Part shown: positions 1 through 8,801 of the stretch, in pieces
How positions within the stretch are numbered: position 1 is the first letter of the stretch
How the letters are laid out: the number at the start of each line of letters is the position of its first letter
IMG/VR virus record: IMGVR_UViG_3300022934_000023
Coordinates: 1 to 56,796 of that record
DNA from: a virus
DNA: 56,796 nucleotides
Reading direction: 5' to 3' (one strand)
Translations under genes and position numbers: made by a program
The notes under the pieces: generated by a model
Seen by the model: only the letters and a program-made list of their open reading frames with translations
Told to the model about the DNA's origin: nothing
The model's database searches: none

Positions 1-134
1 GAGTCAGCAACGACATGTATTTTCGCGACCTAAATGAATGCGTGTGGTACGCACAAAAACTCCACAAACAAGGAAACGAGGTTACGGCGTACTGCCTACC
101 CAAACTGGTCGATAAAGATACGAAGGTGTACTGA
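1..134 (+). CDS. 3' end of a small exported Cys protein (5' truncated by window edge)
   Basis: This is the last 44 codons of a short reading frame that ends at TGA 132-134, two bases before the next start codon. It is the same sequence, apart from one base, as the 3' part of the complete gene at 55956-56144, which starts with a signal-like hydrophobic segment. The visible part contains the NECVWYAQKLHKQG and AYCLPK motifs with two cysteines that could pair in the periplasm. Function is unknown. Its truncation is an effect of where the contig was opened. Confidence 0.7.
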   Translation, partial: VSNDMYFRDLNECVWYAQKLHKQGNEVTAYCLPKLVDKDTKVY

Positions 135-135
135 G

Positions 136-567
136 ATGCTTGCTGAACTCGCTGCTGCCAATGCTGCATTCGCCGTAATCAAGACCGCTGTTCAGAACGG
201 CAAGGATATTGCTGCTGCCGGTAGCGCGATTGCAAGCTTCGTCGGGGCCAAAGAAGACCTACAGAAAAAGGCACAAAAGAAGGGCAACGGCTCCGACCTC
301 GAAGAGTTTATGGCCCTCGAACAGATTCGAGAGCAAGAAGAGCAGCTAAAGACTATCATGATTTACGCGGGTCGTCCGGGTTTGTGGGGCGACTGGCAAA
401 AGTTTCAGGCCAAAGCACGGGTTGCACGACGGGAAGCCGAAGAAGAAGCGGCCCGCAAGCGTAAGCAGATGTTAGACATAGCTATCGTCACATTGTTTTT
501 TGTCGTAGGTTTGGCGGTTCTTGGCTGTGTCGTTGCTCTCGCTCTCCACGCACAGGGACGCCTCTAG
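136..567 (+). CDS. Coiled-coil protein with C-terminal membrane anchor (lysis-region protein, copy 1)
   Basis: This 143-residue protein starts at the ATG two bases after the upstream stop. It opens with an Ala-rich amphipathic segment (MLAELAAANAAFAVIK), continues with a charged helical region rich in Glu, Gln, Lys and Arg including the conserved-looking GRPGLWGDWQKFQ motif, and ends in one hydrophobic segment of about 23 residues near residues 113-138. I recall similar proteins in marine phages but know no established function. Its position just after the lysozyme group suggests a role at the inner membrane, such as lysis control or spanin-like work, but that is inference. A diverged copy lies at 56146-56577. 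Confidence 0.75.
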   Translation: MLAELAAANAAFAVIKTAVQNGKDIAAAGSAIASFVGAKEDLQKKAQKKGNGSDLEEFMALEQIREQEEQLKTIMIYAGRPGLWGDWQKFQAKARVARREAEEEAARKRKQMLDIAIVTLFFVVGLAVLGCVVALALHAQGRL

Positions 568-575
568 TTTTTTTC

Positions 576-604
576 TTGTAAACTCTAGGTAACTGTGCTA
601 TAAT
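576..604 (+). promoter_or_regulatory. Sigma70-type promoter
   Basis: TTGTAA at 576-581 and a perfect TATAAT at 599-604 are separated by 17 bases, placing the transcription start near 611, just ahead of the ATG at 627. A T-run (568-574) follows the preceding stop. The element is kept intact in the diverged copy at 56586-56614 while neighbouring codons changed, which supports function. It would boost the small basic proteins and fibre genes downstream. Confidence 0.75.
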
Positions 605-626
605 AGGGTTATTTACGGAGAGTCGC

Positions 627-848
627 ATGGACCGCATGATAATCGAAGCCCTCAAGCACAAGTACGAATCTCTCAAGGTGTCTGCACGGGAGACGTTCAA
701 AACCTCCGACATCATGGAAGATATCGATGATGCCCTGCACAAGTGGTCCGTAGCAGACCGCAAGTTACAAGAGATACAACTCATAGAGTGGGAACTCGAA
801 GATTATGGCGAAGAAGAAGAGCCAACGCTCTTTGACAGCGTGGACTAA
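627..848 (+). CDS. Small acidic helical protein
   Basis: This 73-residue protein lies directly downstream of the promoter at 576-604, with GGAG seven bases before its ATG. It is predicted largely alpha-helical with a very acidic C-terminus (EDYGEEEEPTLFDSVD). The family is not one I can name. The N-terminal half (MDRM, FKTSDIMEDIDDAL) is preserved in the truncated copy at 56637, while the C-terminal half differs strongly there. The last 44 bases overlap the next gene in another frame. Confidence 0.65.
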   Translation: MDRMIIEALKHKYESLKVSARETFKTSDIMEDIDDALHKWSVADRKLQEIQLIEWELEDYGEEEEPTLFDSVD

Positions 849-1065
849 GCAAAAGTGGCGCACACGCAGTGGCAAGCCGTCCACACAGGGTCCAAAAGCA
901 ACCGGGGAGCGATATCTACCGGAAAAGGCCATTAAGGCACTCTCCGCGAAAGAATACGCTGCTACGACTCGCGCAAAGCGTAAAGCCACGAAGGCCGGTA
1001 AACAGGTTTCGAAGCAGCCCAAGAAGATAGCGAAGAAGACTCGCTCGTACAGGAAGGTACGCTGA
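805..1065 (+). CDS. Small highly basic protein (DUF5872-like)
   Basis: An 86-residue Lys/Arg-rich protein with the motifs WTKQKWRTRSGKPS, GERYLPEKAIKAL and KQPKKIAKKT. Phage proteins of this kind, which I recall as DUF5872, are small, conserved and of unknown function; strong positive charge suggests nucleic acid binding or packing in the head. It starts inside the preceding gene and its TGA overlaps the next ATG (TGATG), showing tight translational coupling. Confidence 0.65.
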   Translation: MAKKKSQRSLTAWTKQKWRTRSGKPSTQGPKATGERYLPEKAIKALSAKEYAATTRAKRKATKAGKQVSKQPKKIAKKTRSYRKVR

Positions 1066-1427
1066 TGCCTATAGTTGATCGCGCTTCTAAATACTATACG
1101 GAATCTGTTTCGCTAACAACAACTGCGGATACGGATGTTTACACGGTACCCGCGAACTTTTCTTCTCACGTCGAACATTTCTTTATTAGCAACAACAACA
1201 GCAGTAACGTAAGCTATACACTGAAGTTTTATCACTCTGATGATGATACAACCCATACTATTCTCGATACCCACGCTGTTGCAGGAAAAGGTATGGAATC
1301 CGTATTTACTGTGGATAAGCCGTTGTATCTTCACACGGGCGACAAGCTAATTGTGGCAGCAGGAACTGCTAATGAATTAGTTGCTACGGTAAGCGTCGAA
1401 GAGTTTTTCGACCCAAACAAGACATAA
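1065..1427 (+). CDS. Putative small virion protein, beta-rich
   Basis: This 120-residue protein begins at the ATG of a TGATG overlap. The sequence alternates short beta-type stretches with Asn/Ser/Thr turns (FISNNNSSNVSYTLKFY, DKLIVAAGT) and ends with VEEFFDPNKT. It has no catalytic motif. The layout resembles small beta-sandwich structural or decoration proteins that precede fibre genes in marine phages. The assignment as a virion protein comes from context and composition only. Confidence 0.55.
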   Translation: MPIVDRASKYYTESVSLTTTADTDVYTVPANFSSHVEHFFISNNNSSNVSYTLKFYHSDDDTTHTILDTHAVAGKGMESVFTVDKPLYLHTGDKLIVAAGTANELVATVSVEEFFDPNKT

Positions 1428-1438
1428 GGGAGTAAACT

Positions 1439-1843
1439 ATGTCTGCAAAATCTAACTACTTGGAGAAGGCGGTCTTGGACCACGTGTTAGGTACGTCGGC
1501 AATGACTTCCCCGACTGTCTATCTTTCACTCTACACGACCAACCCTGCAGAAGACGACAGCGGCACGGAGCTTTCTGGCAACGGATACGCTCGTCAGGCT
1601 GTGTCGTTTAACGCTGCTTCTAGTGGCGCGGGTTCTGCGACAGGCCCGACAGTTGCAAAAGACTTTACAGCATCGGGGGGTAACTGGGGAACCGTAACCC
1701 ACTTCGGGTTGCACGATGGTTCAACTGCGGGCGGGTCTCCTGATAATCTACTTTATTACGGCGAACTATCAGAAGACAAGCTTATTGAGGACGGCGACAC
1801 CCTTCGTTTTGCCGCAGATAGCATCACTATTACTGAGGCTTAA
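1439..1843 (+). CDS. Small tail/virion protein with YLSLYTTNP motif
   Basis: This 134-residue protein has the pattern NYLEKAVLDHVLG followed by YLSLYTTNPAEDDSGTELSG, which I recognise as a recurring family of small phage structural proteins sometimes annotated as fibre-associated. The rest is beta-rich and Gly/Ser/Thr-rich, and the C-terminus (DGDTLRFAADSITIT) has the strand pattern typical of these proteins. AGGGAG lies at a good distance before the ATG. It sits immediately upstream of a large fibre gene and may be its partner or baseplate attachment piece; the exact role is unknown. Confidence 0.6.
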   Translation: MSAKSNYLEKAVLDHVLGTSAMTSPTVYLSLYTTNPAEDDSGTELSGNGYARQAVSFNAASSGAGSATGPTVAKDFTASGGNWGTVTHFGLHDGSTAGGSPDNLLYYGELSEDKLIEDGDTLRFAADSITITEA

Positions 1844-1846
1844 ACT

Positions 1847-3631
1847 GTGGCCCTCGTTGTTGCTGATCGCGTAAAAGAAACGACTACGACCACCGGAACT
1901 GGCACGTACACACTTGCTGGTGCCGAGACTGGGTTCGAGTCGTTTTCTGCTGTCGGGGATGGCAATACGACGTACTACTGTTGTACGGACGGCACGGACT
2001 TTGAGGTGGGCATCGGTACGTACACCGCTTCGGGTACGACCCTTGCGCGTACGACAATCTTACAGTCGAGCAACAGCGATGCGGCAGTCAATTGGTCGGC
2101 AGGTTCGCGGGACATTTTTGTCACGCAGCCAGCAGAGAAGGCGGTGTTCCTCGATGGGAGTGGGAACATCTCCATTCCCGGCACGATTGATGGCCGCGAC
2201 CTTGCTACAGATGGTACAAAACTCGACGGCATCGAGGCATCTGCTGATGTAACCGATACTGCCAACGTCACTGCTGCTGGCGCACTCATGGACAGTGAGG
2301 TTACTAACCTCGCACAGGTAAAGGCATTCGATTCATCTGACTACGCCACTGCGGCGCAGGGGTCTACCGCAGACTCCGCTATGCAGAATTTGTCTGACGA
2401 CACCACCCCGCAGCTTGGCGGAACTCTCGACGCACAGGGTAATAACATCACAGAAGTGGAACAAATCGGTGTGCGAGACCGTATTTTCCACGACGATGAT
2501 ACCAACACCTACTTGGAGTTTAACTCTACGGACCAGTTTCGGATCGTCACAGGCAACGTAAACAAGTTCCAATGTCTTCCTACAGAAGTCGTTTTCAACG
2601 AGAGTGGATATTCTTTTGTGAGCTTTCGCGTAGAAAGCGACAACAACACTCATATGATTTTTGTTGACGCGGGGAACAACCGTGTTGGCATTGCTAACAG
2701 CACCCCTGCCAGCGCACTTGATGTGACAGGAAGCATCACCGTATCTGGCACAGTTGATGGCCGTGATCTTGCTACTGACGGCACAAAACTCGACGGCATA
2801 GAGGCGTCCGCTGATGTAACCGACACCGCCAATGTCACCGCCGCTGGTGCGTTGATGGACAGTGAGGTGACAAACCTTGCTGACGTGAAGTCATTCGACC
2901 CCGCTGATTACGCTACTGCGGCGCAGGGAACTACTGCTGACTCTGCTATGCAGGATTTGGTTGACGACACCACCCCCCAGCTTGGAGGCGACCTCGACAC
3001 CAACGGAAACGACATTAACTTTCCAGATAGTGCAAACGCCACGTTTGGCGATGATGCCGACTTGGTTATGTTCCACTCTGGTACGGCGAGTGTAATCAGG
3101 GACACGGCGGCAACTGCTGCAAGACCTTTATACCTGCAAAGTAATGAAACTACGCACGGCGTAATTATCACTAAAGTAAACGCCACTGAAAAGATGGCGA
3201 GGTTCATTCCTGACGGCGCGTGTGAACTTTATCACAATGACAGTAAGAAGTTGGAGACAACCGCTACCGGCGTAACCGTCACCGGTCTTCTTTCCGCAAC
3301 CACCAAGTCCTTTGACATTCCCCACCCCACCCAAGACGGTATGCGTCTGCGCTACGGCTCTTTGGAGGGACCGGAGAACGGCGTCTATGTTCGTGGTAGA
3401 CTGACTGGCTCGTCCGTAATCGAACTACCAGAGTATTGGGCAGGGCTGGTTGATGAGGACAGCATCACCGTACAGCTTACCGCGATTGGCAAGTCGCAAG
3501 ACCTGTGGGTCGAAGAGGTGAGCTTGCAAGAAGTGAAGATTTGTTCACGAAACGTGGACTGTTTCTACATGGTCATGGCAGAGCGTATCGACGTTGCCAA
3601 GCTAGAGGTTGAATATGCGAATCAAGTTTGA
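1847..3631 (+). CDS. Tail fibre protein with duplicated internal module
   Basis: This 594-residue protein starts at GTG (MALVVADRVKET). The N-terminal 90 residues resemble the virion-attachment domain of marine podovirus fibres. The middle is Ser/Thr/Asp/Gly-rich with two copies of a module containing GRDLATDGTKLDGIEAS and DDTTPQLGG, 189 codons apart. The last 110 residues (FDIPHPTQDGMRLRYGSLEG, GVYVRGRL) match a C-terminal domain seen in fibre proteins of cyanophage-like viruses. No S74 protease motif is visible here. The gene is part of a run of receptor-binding genes. Confidence 0.75.
   Translation: MALVVADRVKETTTTTGTGTYTLAGAETGFESFSAVGDGNTTYYCCTDGTDFEVGIGTYTASGTTLARTTILQSSNSDAAVNWSAGSRDIFVTQPAEKAVFLDGSGNISIPGTIDGRDLATDGTKLDGIEASADVTDTANVTAAGALMDSEVTNLAQVKAFDSSDYATAAQGSTADSAMQNLSDDTTPQLGGTLDAQGNNITEVEQIGVRDRIFHDDDTNTYLEFNSTDQFRIVTGNVNKFQCLPTEVVFNESGYSFVSFRVESDNNTHMIFVDAGNNRVGIANSTPASALDVTGSITVSGTVDGRDLATDGTKLDGIEASADVTDTANVTAAGALMDSEVTNLADVKSFDPADYATAAQGTTADSAMQDLVDDTTPQLGGDLDTNGNDINFPDSANATFGDDADLVMFHSGTASVIRDTAATAARPLYLQSNETTHGVIITKVNATEKMARFIPDGACELYHNDSKKLETTATGVTVTGLLSATTKSFDIPHPTQDGMRLRYGSLEGPENGVYVRGRLTGSSVIELPEYWAGLVDEDSITVQLTAIGKSQDLWVEEVSLQEVKICSRNVDCFYMVMAERIDVAKLEVEYANQV
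2189..3013 (+). repeat. Duplicated fibre module (2189-2446 and 2756-3013)
   Basis: Two direct copies of about 86 codons lie 567 bases apart inside the fibre gene. Both encode GRDLATDGTKLDGIEAS, ADVTDTANVTAAGALMDSEVTN without a break, and DDTTPQLGG. The DNA copies differ at many synonymous positions, so the duplication is not recent or has been maintained under protein-level selection. Confidence 0.8.
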
Positions 3632-3776
3632 GATTGCGGCTGACGACACGCCTACCGTTCTGGACAGCGAGGCTGATGCAGAGACCGTTGAGGTTGAGCG
3701 TGACGGTGACAGGCTGATTGTTCATGTCGTAGCAGATATTCCACTGGAGCAAGACATTGGCGACGTACACGAGTAG
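3615..3776 (+). CDS. Small acidic protein between two fibre genes
   Basis: A 53-codon reading frame starts at ATG 3615 inside the end of the preceding fibre gene and ends at TAG 3774-3776 inside the start of the next one. The protein (MRIKFEIAADDTPT, then alternating charged strands) is acidic and predicted to be beta-rich. It fills what would otherwise be a gap between overlapping genes, which supports its reality. No function can be assigned; a fibre-assembly or adaptor role is only a guess. Confidence 0.5.
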   Translation: MRIKFEIAADDTPTVLDSEADAETVEVERDGDRLIVHVVADIPLEQDIGDVHE

Positions 3777-6228
3777 TCAAAGCGGCAACTTCAGCGCCTC
3801 TGCAACGTGGGGTGGCTCCGGTCCACCGGCTGACGGTGATGCGTTCAACGTATCGTCCGGCCATACAGTCACCATCGACAGCGGCATCACTCAGCCCACT
3901 AATGGCTACCATGACAGCTACGTCTATGGCGTCCTGAAAAACGATACATCTGCGAACACCGAGCTTCGCATGAACGGGCGGCTTTACATCAAGGGCGGTG
4001 GTCTGTTACACATCAATGACAATAATGGCGCATGTACCTTCGACATGAAGATTAAGGGTACTTCTGGTGAAGCCCACGGCCTCTGGCATGAGAATGAAGA
4101 TGAGGCCAGCCTTATCCTTGAGGGTGCGGACGGGATGCCATCTACAACACTGGCATCTGCCCCTACTGAAAATGCCACCAGCCTGTCGTTTACGGATGCG
4201 TCTGATTTCGCAGTCGGGGAATGGTTCGCGGTCTTTGACAACAGCACCGCGCAGACTAGCGGCACCAACAACGCAACGTCTATGCGGGATGAAGGCTTTG
4301 TCGTCCACGACATTTCCTCAAACACAGTCTACTTCCGTCATTTCGTGGGACCAGATGATGTTACGGTTTCGAGCTATTCTGGCTCAACCCTTACGGTGAG
4401 CAACGCCAAGAAGTTTCGTAAGGGTCAGTATGTCATTGTCGGCACGGGGTCTAACAGGACCACAGGTAAGATTACGGATATTAATTACGCCTTAAACGAA
4501 ATTACTTTGAGTGTTAGCATTACTGGTAACCCGACTGGCGCAACGGTCTACCTTACGGGTACGGAAAAGCCCCACGCATCCGGTGACAAGGTTCGCAAGG
4601 TTGCTACCGTGACCACCACAGCTAGTGGCACAGGCACGACAATTACTGTTGCTGACGCTACTCAGTTCTCGGCTGGCGACATCATTTGGATTGCATCACC
4701 GTGGGAAAGTGCAATTGCTTACTACAACGATTATTCATCTTACCTGCACACTGTATCGAGCGTAAGTGGCAATAGCATCACATTAAGTTCTGCCCCGCCT
4801 TACAGTGTTCTCAGTGGAGTTTACGTAACCCGCGTAAGCCGCAACATCACCATCGGCGGAGCGAGTACAGACGACCACGTCTTTTACTACTCTGAGAGCT
4901 ACACCTCGAACTACAACCGCATCAACATCCAGAAGGATGTCCACTTCAAAGACATCGGCAACACGTCGAACAATAACTATGGCGGCTGGACGTTGCGGGG
5001 GTACTTCAACTCTAAGGCGTCACTGAAAAGCGTGACGATGACCCAGACCGTCCCGGCCAACGACCAAGCGCCGTGGACAGAGGGTGTGACCGCTACCTTT
5101 CTACGGCAACGAGACCACAACGGACTGTGGCAGTGGTCAGTCCGGTATTCAAAGCTGCGCTGCTGTTTCGCACACAACGCCTATAATAACTATCACCCAT
5201 ACTGGCATGACGGAAACGGCGTCTATAACTGCATTTCATCTCGTAGCAGCAACCTCTGCTGCCGCGCTGAAGGACAGCGCAACAACAACGAGATTGCCTA
5301 CAACTACTTCAACAGGCAGTACTATGGACTGCGTGTCACTACTGGCGAGTATGAGGCTGGCTTCGGTATCCACCACAATATCCTCGATGCGTTCTCTCAC
5401 TATGCTTCTAATGTATCTTCAGGCGTAGGATATGGAATAGACGGCCTTTACTGTAACGACTTCAGAGGACCACGCTACGGTCACTACGCTGAAGGCGGCG
5501 CAACGCACCTCTATAGCCGCACACAGGAAGCCGTGTCAGGCGTTGTTGGTAACTCCGGTGTGGGCATCCACGGCGGTACTAACCAAGCCGGTTCTTCCTA
5601 CCAAGGCGCTAGGGAGCGTGGCACCAAAGGCTATCACAACGTCTCGACGCACTTAGAGTTCGACTTCGAGTTGGACCTAGTTGCTCAGTACGCATACGCC
5701 ACCCGCCGCGTTTGGGACGTAGACGAGCAAGCGTGGGCCGTCAGGAAACGTAACGTCAGTAATGGTCGCTTTGGCGCAACCGTCTACCTGCCGCCAAACT
5801 CCACACTGCGAGTAAGCCTAGACGTAAAGCTCGACGCGGCCCCTGCAAGCGAATACCCAAAGTTGCAGTTGCAGTCGAACTTAGGTCAGCAAAATGAGAA
5901 CCGTTTGCAGAACGCGACGATTGGCAACACGCGCTTTTCATCTGACCGCAACAACACAACCGCGACATCGGCATCGATCGGTGCTTATGAAACGCTGGAA
6001 GGAACTTATGCTGCACGTGATTACGGCTGCACAGTCAATATCTGCTGGGCGCAAAACACTTCAGCAGACGACTACGGTTTCTATCACAAAGACCCAATCA
6101 TTCGTATCGACACCCCATACGAGCAATACATGTGGGTCGCGAACTCTTCGCAAAACCTTAACTTTGTGCCGGATATTCGCAACTCGTTCACACAACAGAA
6201 GAAGCGTCTGGGAGGAAGGATTAAATAA
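3757..6228 (+). CDS. Tailspike-like receptor-binding protein with G8-like N-terminus
   Basis: This 823-residue protein starts at TTG 3757, with GGAG seven bases upstream, inside the preceding small gene. The N-terminus (SGNFSASATWGGSGPPADGD, then HTVTIDS) follows the G8-domain pattern found in carbohydrate-binding surface proteins. The long middle contains many short strands with Asn/Gly/Ser/Thr turns and repeated Tyr/Asn/His stretches, consistent with a parallel beta-helix or tailspike fold. A C-terminal beta-sandwich-like part follows from about residue 640. It probably binds or cleaves a host surface glycan; no catalytic pair can be named from sequence alone. Confidence 0.65.
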   Translation: MATYTSSQSGNFSASATWGGSGPPADGDAFNVSSGHTVTIDSGITQPTNGYHDSYVYGVLKNDTSANTELRMNGRLYIKGGGLLHINDNNGACTFDMKIKGTSGEAHGLWHENEDEASLILEGADGMPSTTLASAPTENATSLSFTDASDFAVGEWFAVFDNSTAQTSGTNNATSMRDEGFVVHDISSNTVYFRHFVGPDDVTVSSYSGSTLTVSNAKKFRKGQYVIVGTGSNRTTGKITDINYALNEITLSVSITGNPTGATVYLTGTEKPHASGDKVRKVATVTTTASGTGTTITVADATQFSAGDIIWIASPWESAIAYYNDYSSYLHTVSSVSGNSITLSSAPPYSVLSGVYVTRVSRNITIGGASTDDHVFYYSESYTSNYNRINIQKDVHFKDIGNTSNNNYGGWTLRGYFNSKASLKSVTMTQTVPANDQAPWTEGVTATFLRQRDHNGLWQWSVRYSKLRCCFAHNAYNNYHPYWHDGNGVYNCISSRSSNLCCRAEGQRNNNEIAYNYFNRQYYGLRVTTGEYEAGFGIHHNILDAFSHYASNVSSGVGYGIDGLYCNDFRGPRYGHYAEGGATHLYSRTQEAVSGVVGNSGVGIHGGTNQAGSSYQGARERGTKGYHNVSTHLEFDFELDLVAQYAYATRRVWDVDEQAWAVRKRNVSNGRFGATVYLPPNSTLRVSLDVKLDAAPASEYPKLQLQSNLGQQNENRLQNATIGNTRFSSDRNNTTATSASIGAYETLEGTYAARDYGCTVNICWAQNTSADDYGFYHKDPIIRIDTPYEQYMWVANSSQNLNFVPDIRNSFTQQKKRLGGRIK

Positions 6229-8543
6229 TGTCTGATGATGTACTGATTACCCCTGCCAGTCGCAAGATTGAGTTCAAGGACAATTCCGGTAATGTTGACG
6301 GTAAAATCGAGTTGGACGCCAATGGCAACTTGAACATCACTTCACCGGGCGGTGACATTGGTCTTGGTGACGCTACTGCTGACGTGTACATCGGTGACGG
6401 CACCAACAACGTAGACATCGTGTTCGAGCAGAACGGTGAGATTCGGGGGTTGACGGGCCGTACTCTGACGTTGGGTCAGTCAGACAGTAATGTGACCATT
6501 ACGGCCCAGAACTTCACAGCCAACGGCCTTTCCTATCCGACATCTGACGGTACTAACGGTCAAGTCCTCACAACAGACGGCTCTGGTGGTCTTTCGTTCT
6601 CCACGATTTCTAGCAGCGGCGCGTATGACTTGAACGGGGGTAGGCTGACCCTCGACGCGGACGGTGACACTTATCTAGAAGCGGCGAGTGACGACTACCT
6701 CACTTTCAGTTTCCTAAATAATCAGAAATACTTTATGAACCAATCGATGTTTGGTCCGGTAACAGGTGTAACCAATGCCCAGTTAGGTAGCTCTAGCCAG
6801 TCTTGGTCATTTGGTTGGCTTACTAACCTTTACAGCACGACCGTAAACGCTACGACGTACAATATTCAAACTGGTGGCAATCTTATATTCGAGGGTTCAA
6901 CCAGCGATAACTTTGAAACCACGCTAACAGTCGCCGACCCAACAGCCGACCGCACGATTACCCTGCCCAACGCAACCGGAACGGTCCTCCTGACTGACGG
7001 TGACGGAAGTAATCTTACAGGCATTGAAGGGTTCGCGGAAGATAGCACAACCAAAAACCTAAGTGCTGGTACAGGAGCAAACGATGGCTCTCTAGCCAGC
7101 GCGACCAGTGCGGTTTATAATATTGCGATTGGTCAGGACGCTAACGGCGGCGACACAAACTATTCCCAAAAAACTGTAGCAATCGGCTACGAGGCTCTGA
7201 AGGTAAACACAGATAACTATGAAACGGCAGTAGGTCACCAAGCCTTGCTGGCGCGTAGCAGCACCTACTTGTTTCCGTGTGCAGCTTTTGGAAATCGTGC
7301 GGGTAGCAGGGTAACCTCTGGTTCAGCGAATACCTACTTAGGTCCATACAACTACGGCTGTACAACCGGCGAATATAATACTGCCGTTGGCTCTTTCAAT
7401 CATCAGGTTATGACCTCTGGAGAAGGGAACGCAGCCGTTGGATATTTTGCCGGTGCAGACATAACTACAGGAGACAACAATGTCACAATAGGTTATTTGA
7501 CTGGTCAGAATCTTACTACCAGCGACGACAATATCCTAATAGGTCGTGAGGCAGGTGAGGCGCTTACTGGCTTTGGTCAAGACGACAATATTGCGATTGG
7601 TGCCCAAGCTCTGCATAGCTCCACAAGCTCACAAAACAGTGTTGCCGTCGGACGTTTGGCACTAGGCGGGCTTGCCCCCGGCGATCACAACACGGGCATA
7701 GGCGATGCGGCTGGAAGTAGTTTAAGTAGTAGTTCCTCTTACAATACGTTTGTAGGATCAAGTGCTGGAGCTGTAATCACTACAGGTGCAAAAAACACCA
7801 TACTCGGTGGCTACAACGGCAACGAGGGTGGCCTCGACATCCGCACATCCAGCAACCGCATTGTCCTCAGTGATGGTGATGGTAATCCTCGTTTGCAAAT
7901 CAACGGTCAGGGGGATATGAAGTACCCCGGAAGCAATGCTGAAAGCATATTCACCAGTGACCACAGTGGTTCAGCAAGTGCTACCAACCGTCGGGGCATG
8001 AACGCATCTGGCGACCAGCTTATTATTCACTCCGGCAGTGGCACTGCGGATATTGACGCCATTAAACTTTACACAAGTCACGGCGGCGCTGTTGGATCAT
8101 CTTTCGCAAAGCTGGCCTTCCTTGTGCAAAGCGACGGTGATGTACAAAACAAAAACAATTCTTACGGTCAAATTTCTGACCAGAGACTAAAGCAAGACAT
8201 CGTTGATGCCGCCTCTCAATGGGATGACATCAAGGCCCTACAGGTTAAAAAGTTCCGTTTCATAGATGCAGTAACTAATCTTGGTTCTGACAATGTGCCT
8301 TTGCAGATTGGCGTAATTGCACAAGACCTTGAAGCCGCTAACATGAGCGGCCTTGTTGTTGAAAAACAGGATGTGATTGATGGTGTAGATCAAGGCACTA
8401 CCACAAAATCAGTCAAATACAGCGTCCTCTACATGAAAGCAGTCAAAGCATTGCAAGAGGCAATGGAACGCATTGAAACACTGGAGGCACAGGTCACCGA
8501 CCTGACCGCTCGTGTCACCGCCCTTGAAGGCGCAACGGAGTGA
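6228..8543 (+). CDS. Tail fibre with YadA-head-like repeats and S74 self-cleaving chaperone
   Basis: This 771-residue protein has an N-terminal beta-repeat stalk. A central section of about residues 280-560 carries many NxAVGxxA-type repeats (NIAIGQDA, TVAIGYEA, NTAVGSF, NSVAVGRLA), the left-handed beta-roll pattern of YadA/Hia heads. The C-terminus carries the peptidase S74 intramolecular chaperone with the diagnostic SDQRLK at residues 650-655, where Ser650 and Lys655 are the expected autocleavage pair, and ends in a coiled coil (MERIETLEAQVTDLTARV). The mature fibre should be a trimer released from its chaperone by cleavage just before Ser650. It overlaps the previous gene by one base. Confidence 0.88.
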   Translation: MSDDVLITPASRKIEFKDNSGNVDGKIELDANGNLNITSPGGDIGLGDATADVYIGDGTNNVDIVFEQNGEIRGLTGRTLTLGQSDSNVTITAQNFTANGLSYPTSDGTNGQVLTTDGSGGLSFSTISSSGAYDLNGGRLTLDADGDTYLEAASDDYLTFSFLNNQKYFMNQSMFGPVTGVTNAQLGSSSQSWSFGWLTNLYSTTVNATTYNIQTGGNLIFEGSTSDNFETTLTVADPTADRTITLPNATGTVLLTDGDGSNLTGIEGFAEDSTTKNLSAGTGANDGSLASATSAVYNIAIGQDANGGDTNYSQKTVAIGYEALKVNTDNYETAVGHQALLARSSTYLFPCAAFGNRAGSRVTSGSANTYLGPYNYGCTTGEYNTAVGSFNHQVMTSGEGNAAVGYFAGADITTGDNNVTIGYLTGQNLTTSDDNILIGREAGEALTGFGQDDNIAIGAQALHSSTSSQNSVAVGRLALGGLAPGDHNTGIGDAAGSSLSSSSSYNTFVGSSAGAVITTGAKNTILGGYNGNEGGLDIRTSSNRIVLSDGDGNPRLQINGQGDMKYPGSNAESIFTSDHSGSASATNRRGMNASGDQLIIHSGSGTADIDAIKLYTSHGGAVGSSFAKLAFLVQSDGDVQNKNNSYGQISDQRLKQDIVDAASQWDDIKALQVKKFRFIDAVTNLGSDNVPLQIGVIAQDLEAANMSGLVVEKQDVIDGVDQGTTTKSVKYSVLYMKAVKALQEAMERIETLEAQVTDLTARVTALEGATE

Positions 8544-8550
8544 TTTATTA

Positions 8551-8799
8551 ATGTCTAGGACTGACGAAGAAAAAGCAAACGATTACGCTGCCATGGGTGA
8601 CAGTGTTATGATGATCAATGCGATCATCGACGGCACTATAAATGCAGATCGTTCTTTAGAGGATCGTAAAGAGAGAGTCCGACGTAACGTCGATCATCTC
8701 TCTGCAATGGTAGCACTTACAGACTGGGGAGACGAGGACATGACCGCCGTAAACGCAGCTATAACAGCCGGTCAAACGTACAGAGGAAGCAGCGAGTAA
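8551..8799 (+). CDS. Small helical protein after S74 fibre
   Basis: This 82-residue protein starts at ATG 8551, seven bases after the fibre stop. It is mostly helical and acidic (MSRTDEEKANDYAAMGDS, ALTDWGDEDMTAVNAAI). Small helical proteins in this position often act in fibre assembly or attachment, but I do not recognise this family. Close spacing on both sides places it in the tail operon. Confidence 0.6.
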   Translation: MSRTDEEKANDYAAMGDSVMMINAIIDGTINADRSLEDRKERVRRNVDHLSAMVALTDWGDEDMTAVNAAITAGQTYRGSSE

Positions 8800-8801
8800 T
8801 C

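Larger units (their letters stand above)
1..786 (+). repeat. Left copy of diverged terminal duplication
   Basis: Bases 1-786 align without gaps to 56011-56796 at a constant offset of 56,010. Roughly the first 135 bases are identical except for one change, and the promoter around 576-604 is also almost identical. The coding part between them differs at many sites, mostly third codon positions. This looks like two alleles of one locus at the ends of a circular map, or an old tandem duplication, rather than an exact terminal repeat. Confidence 0.85.

Noticed and set aside
1-786. Exact direct terminal repeat of a T7-like linear genome
   Set aside because: The two copies differ at many positions, and they cut through coding genes; a replicating terminal repeat would be identical.
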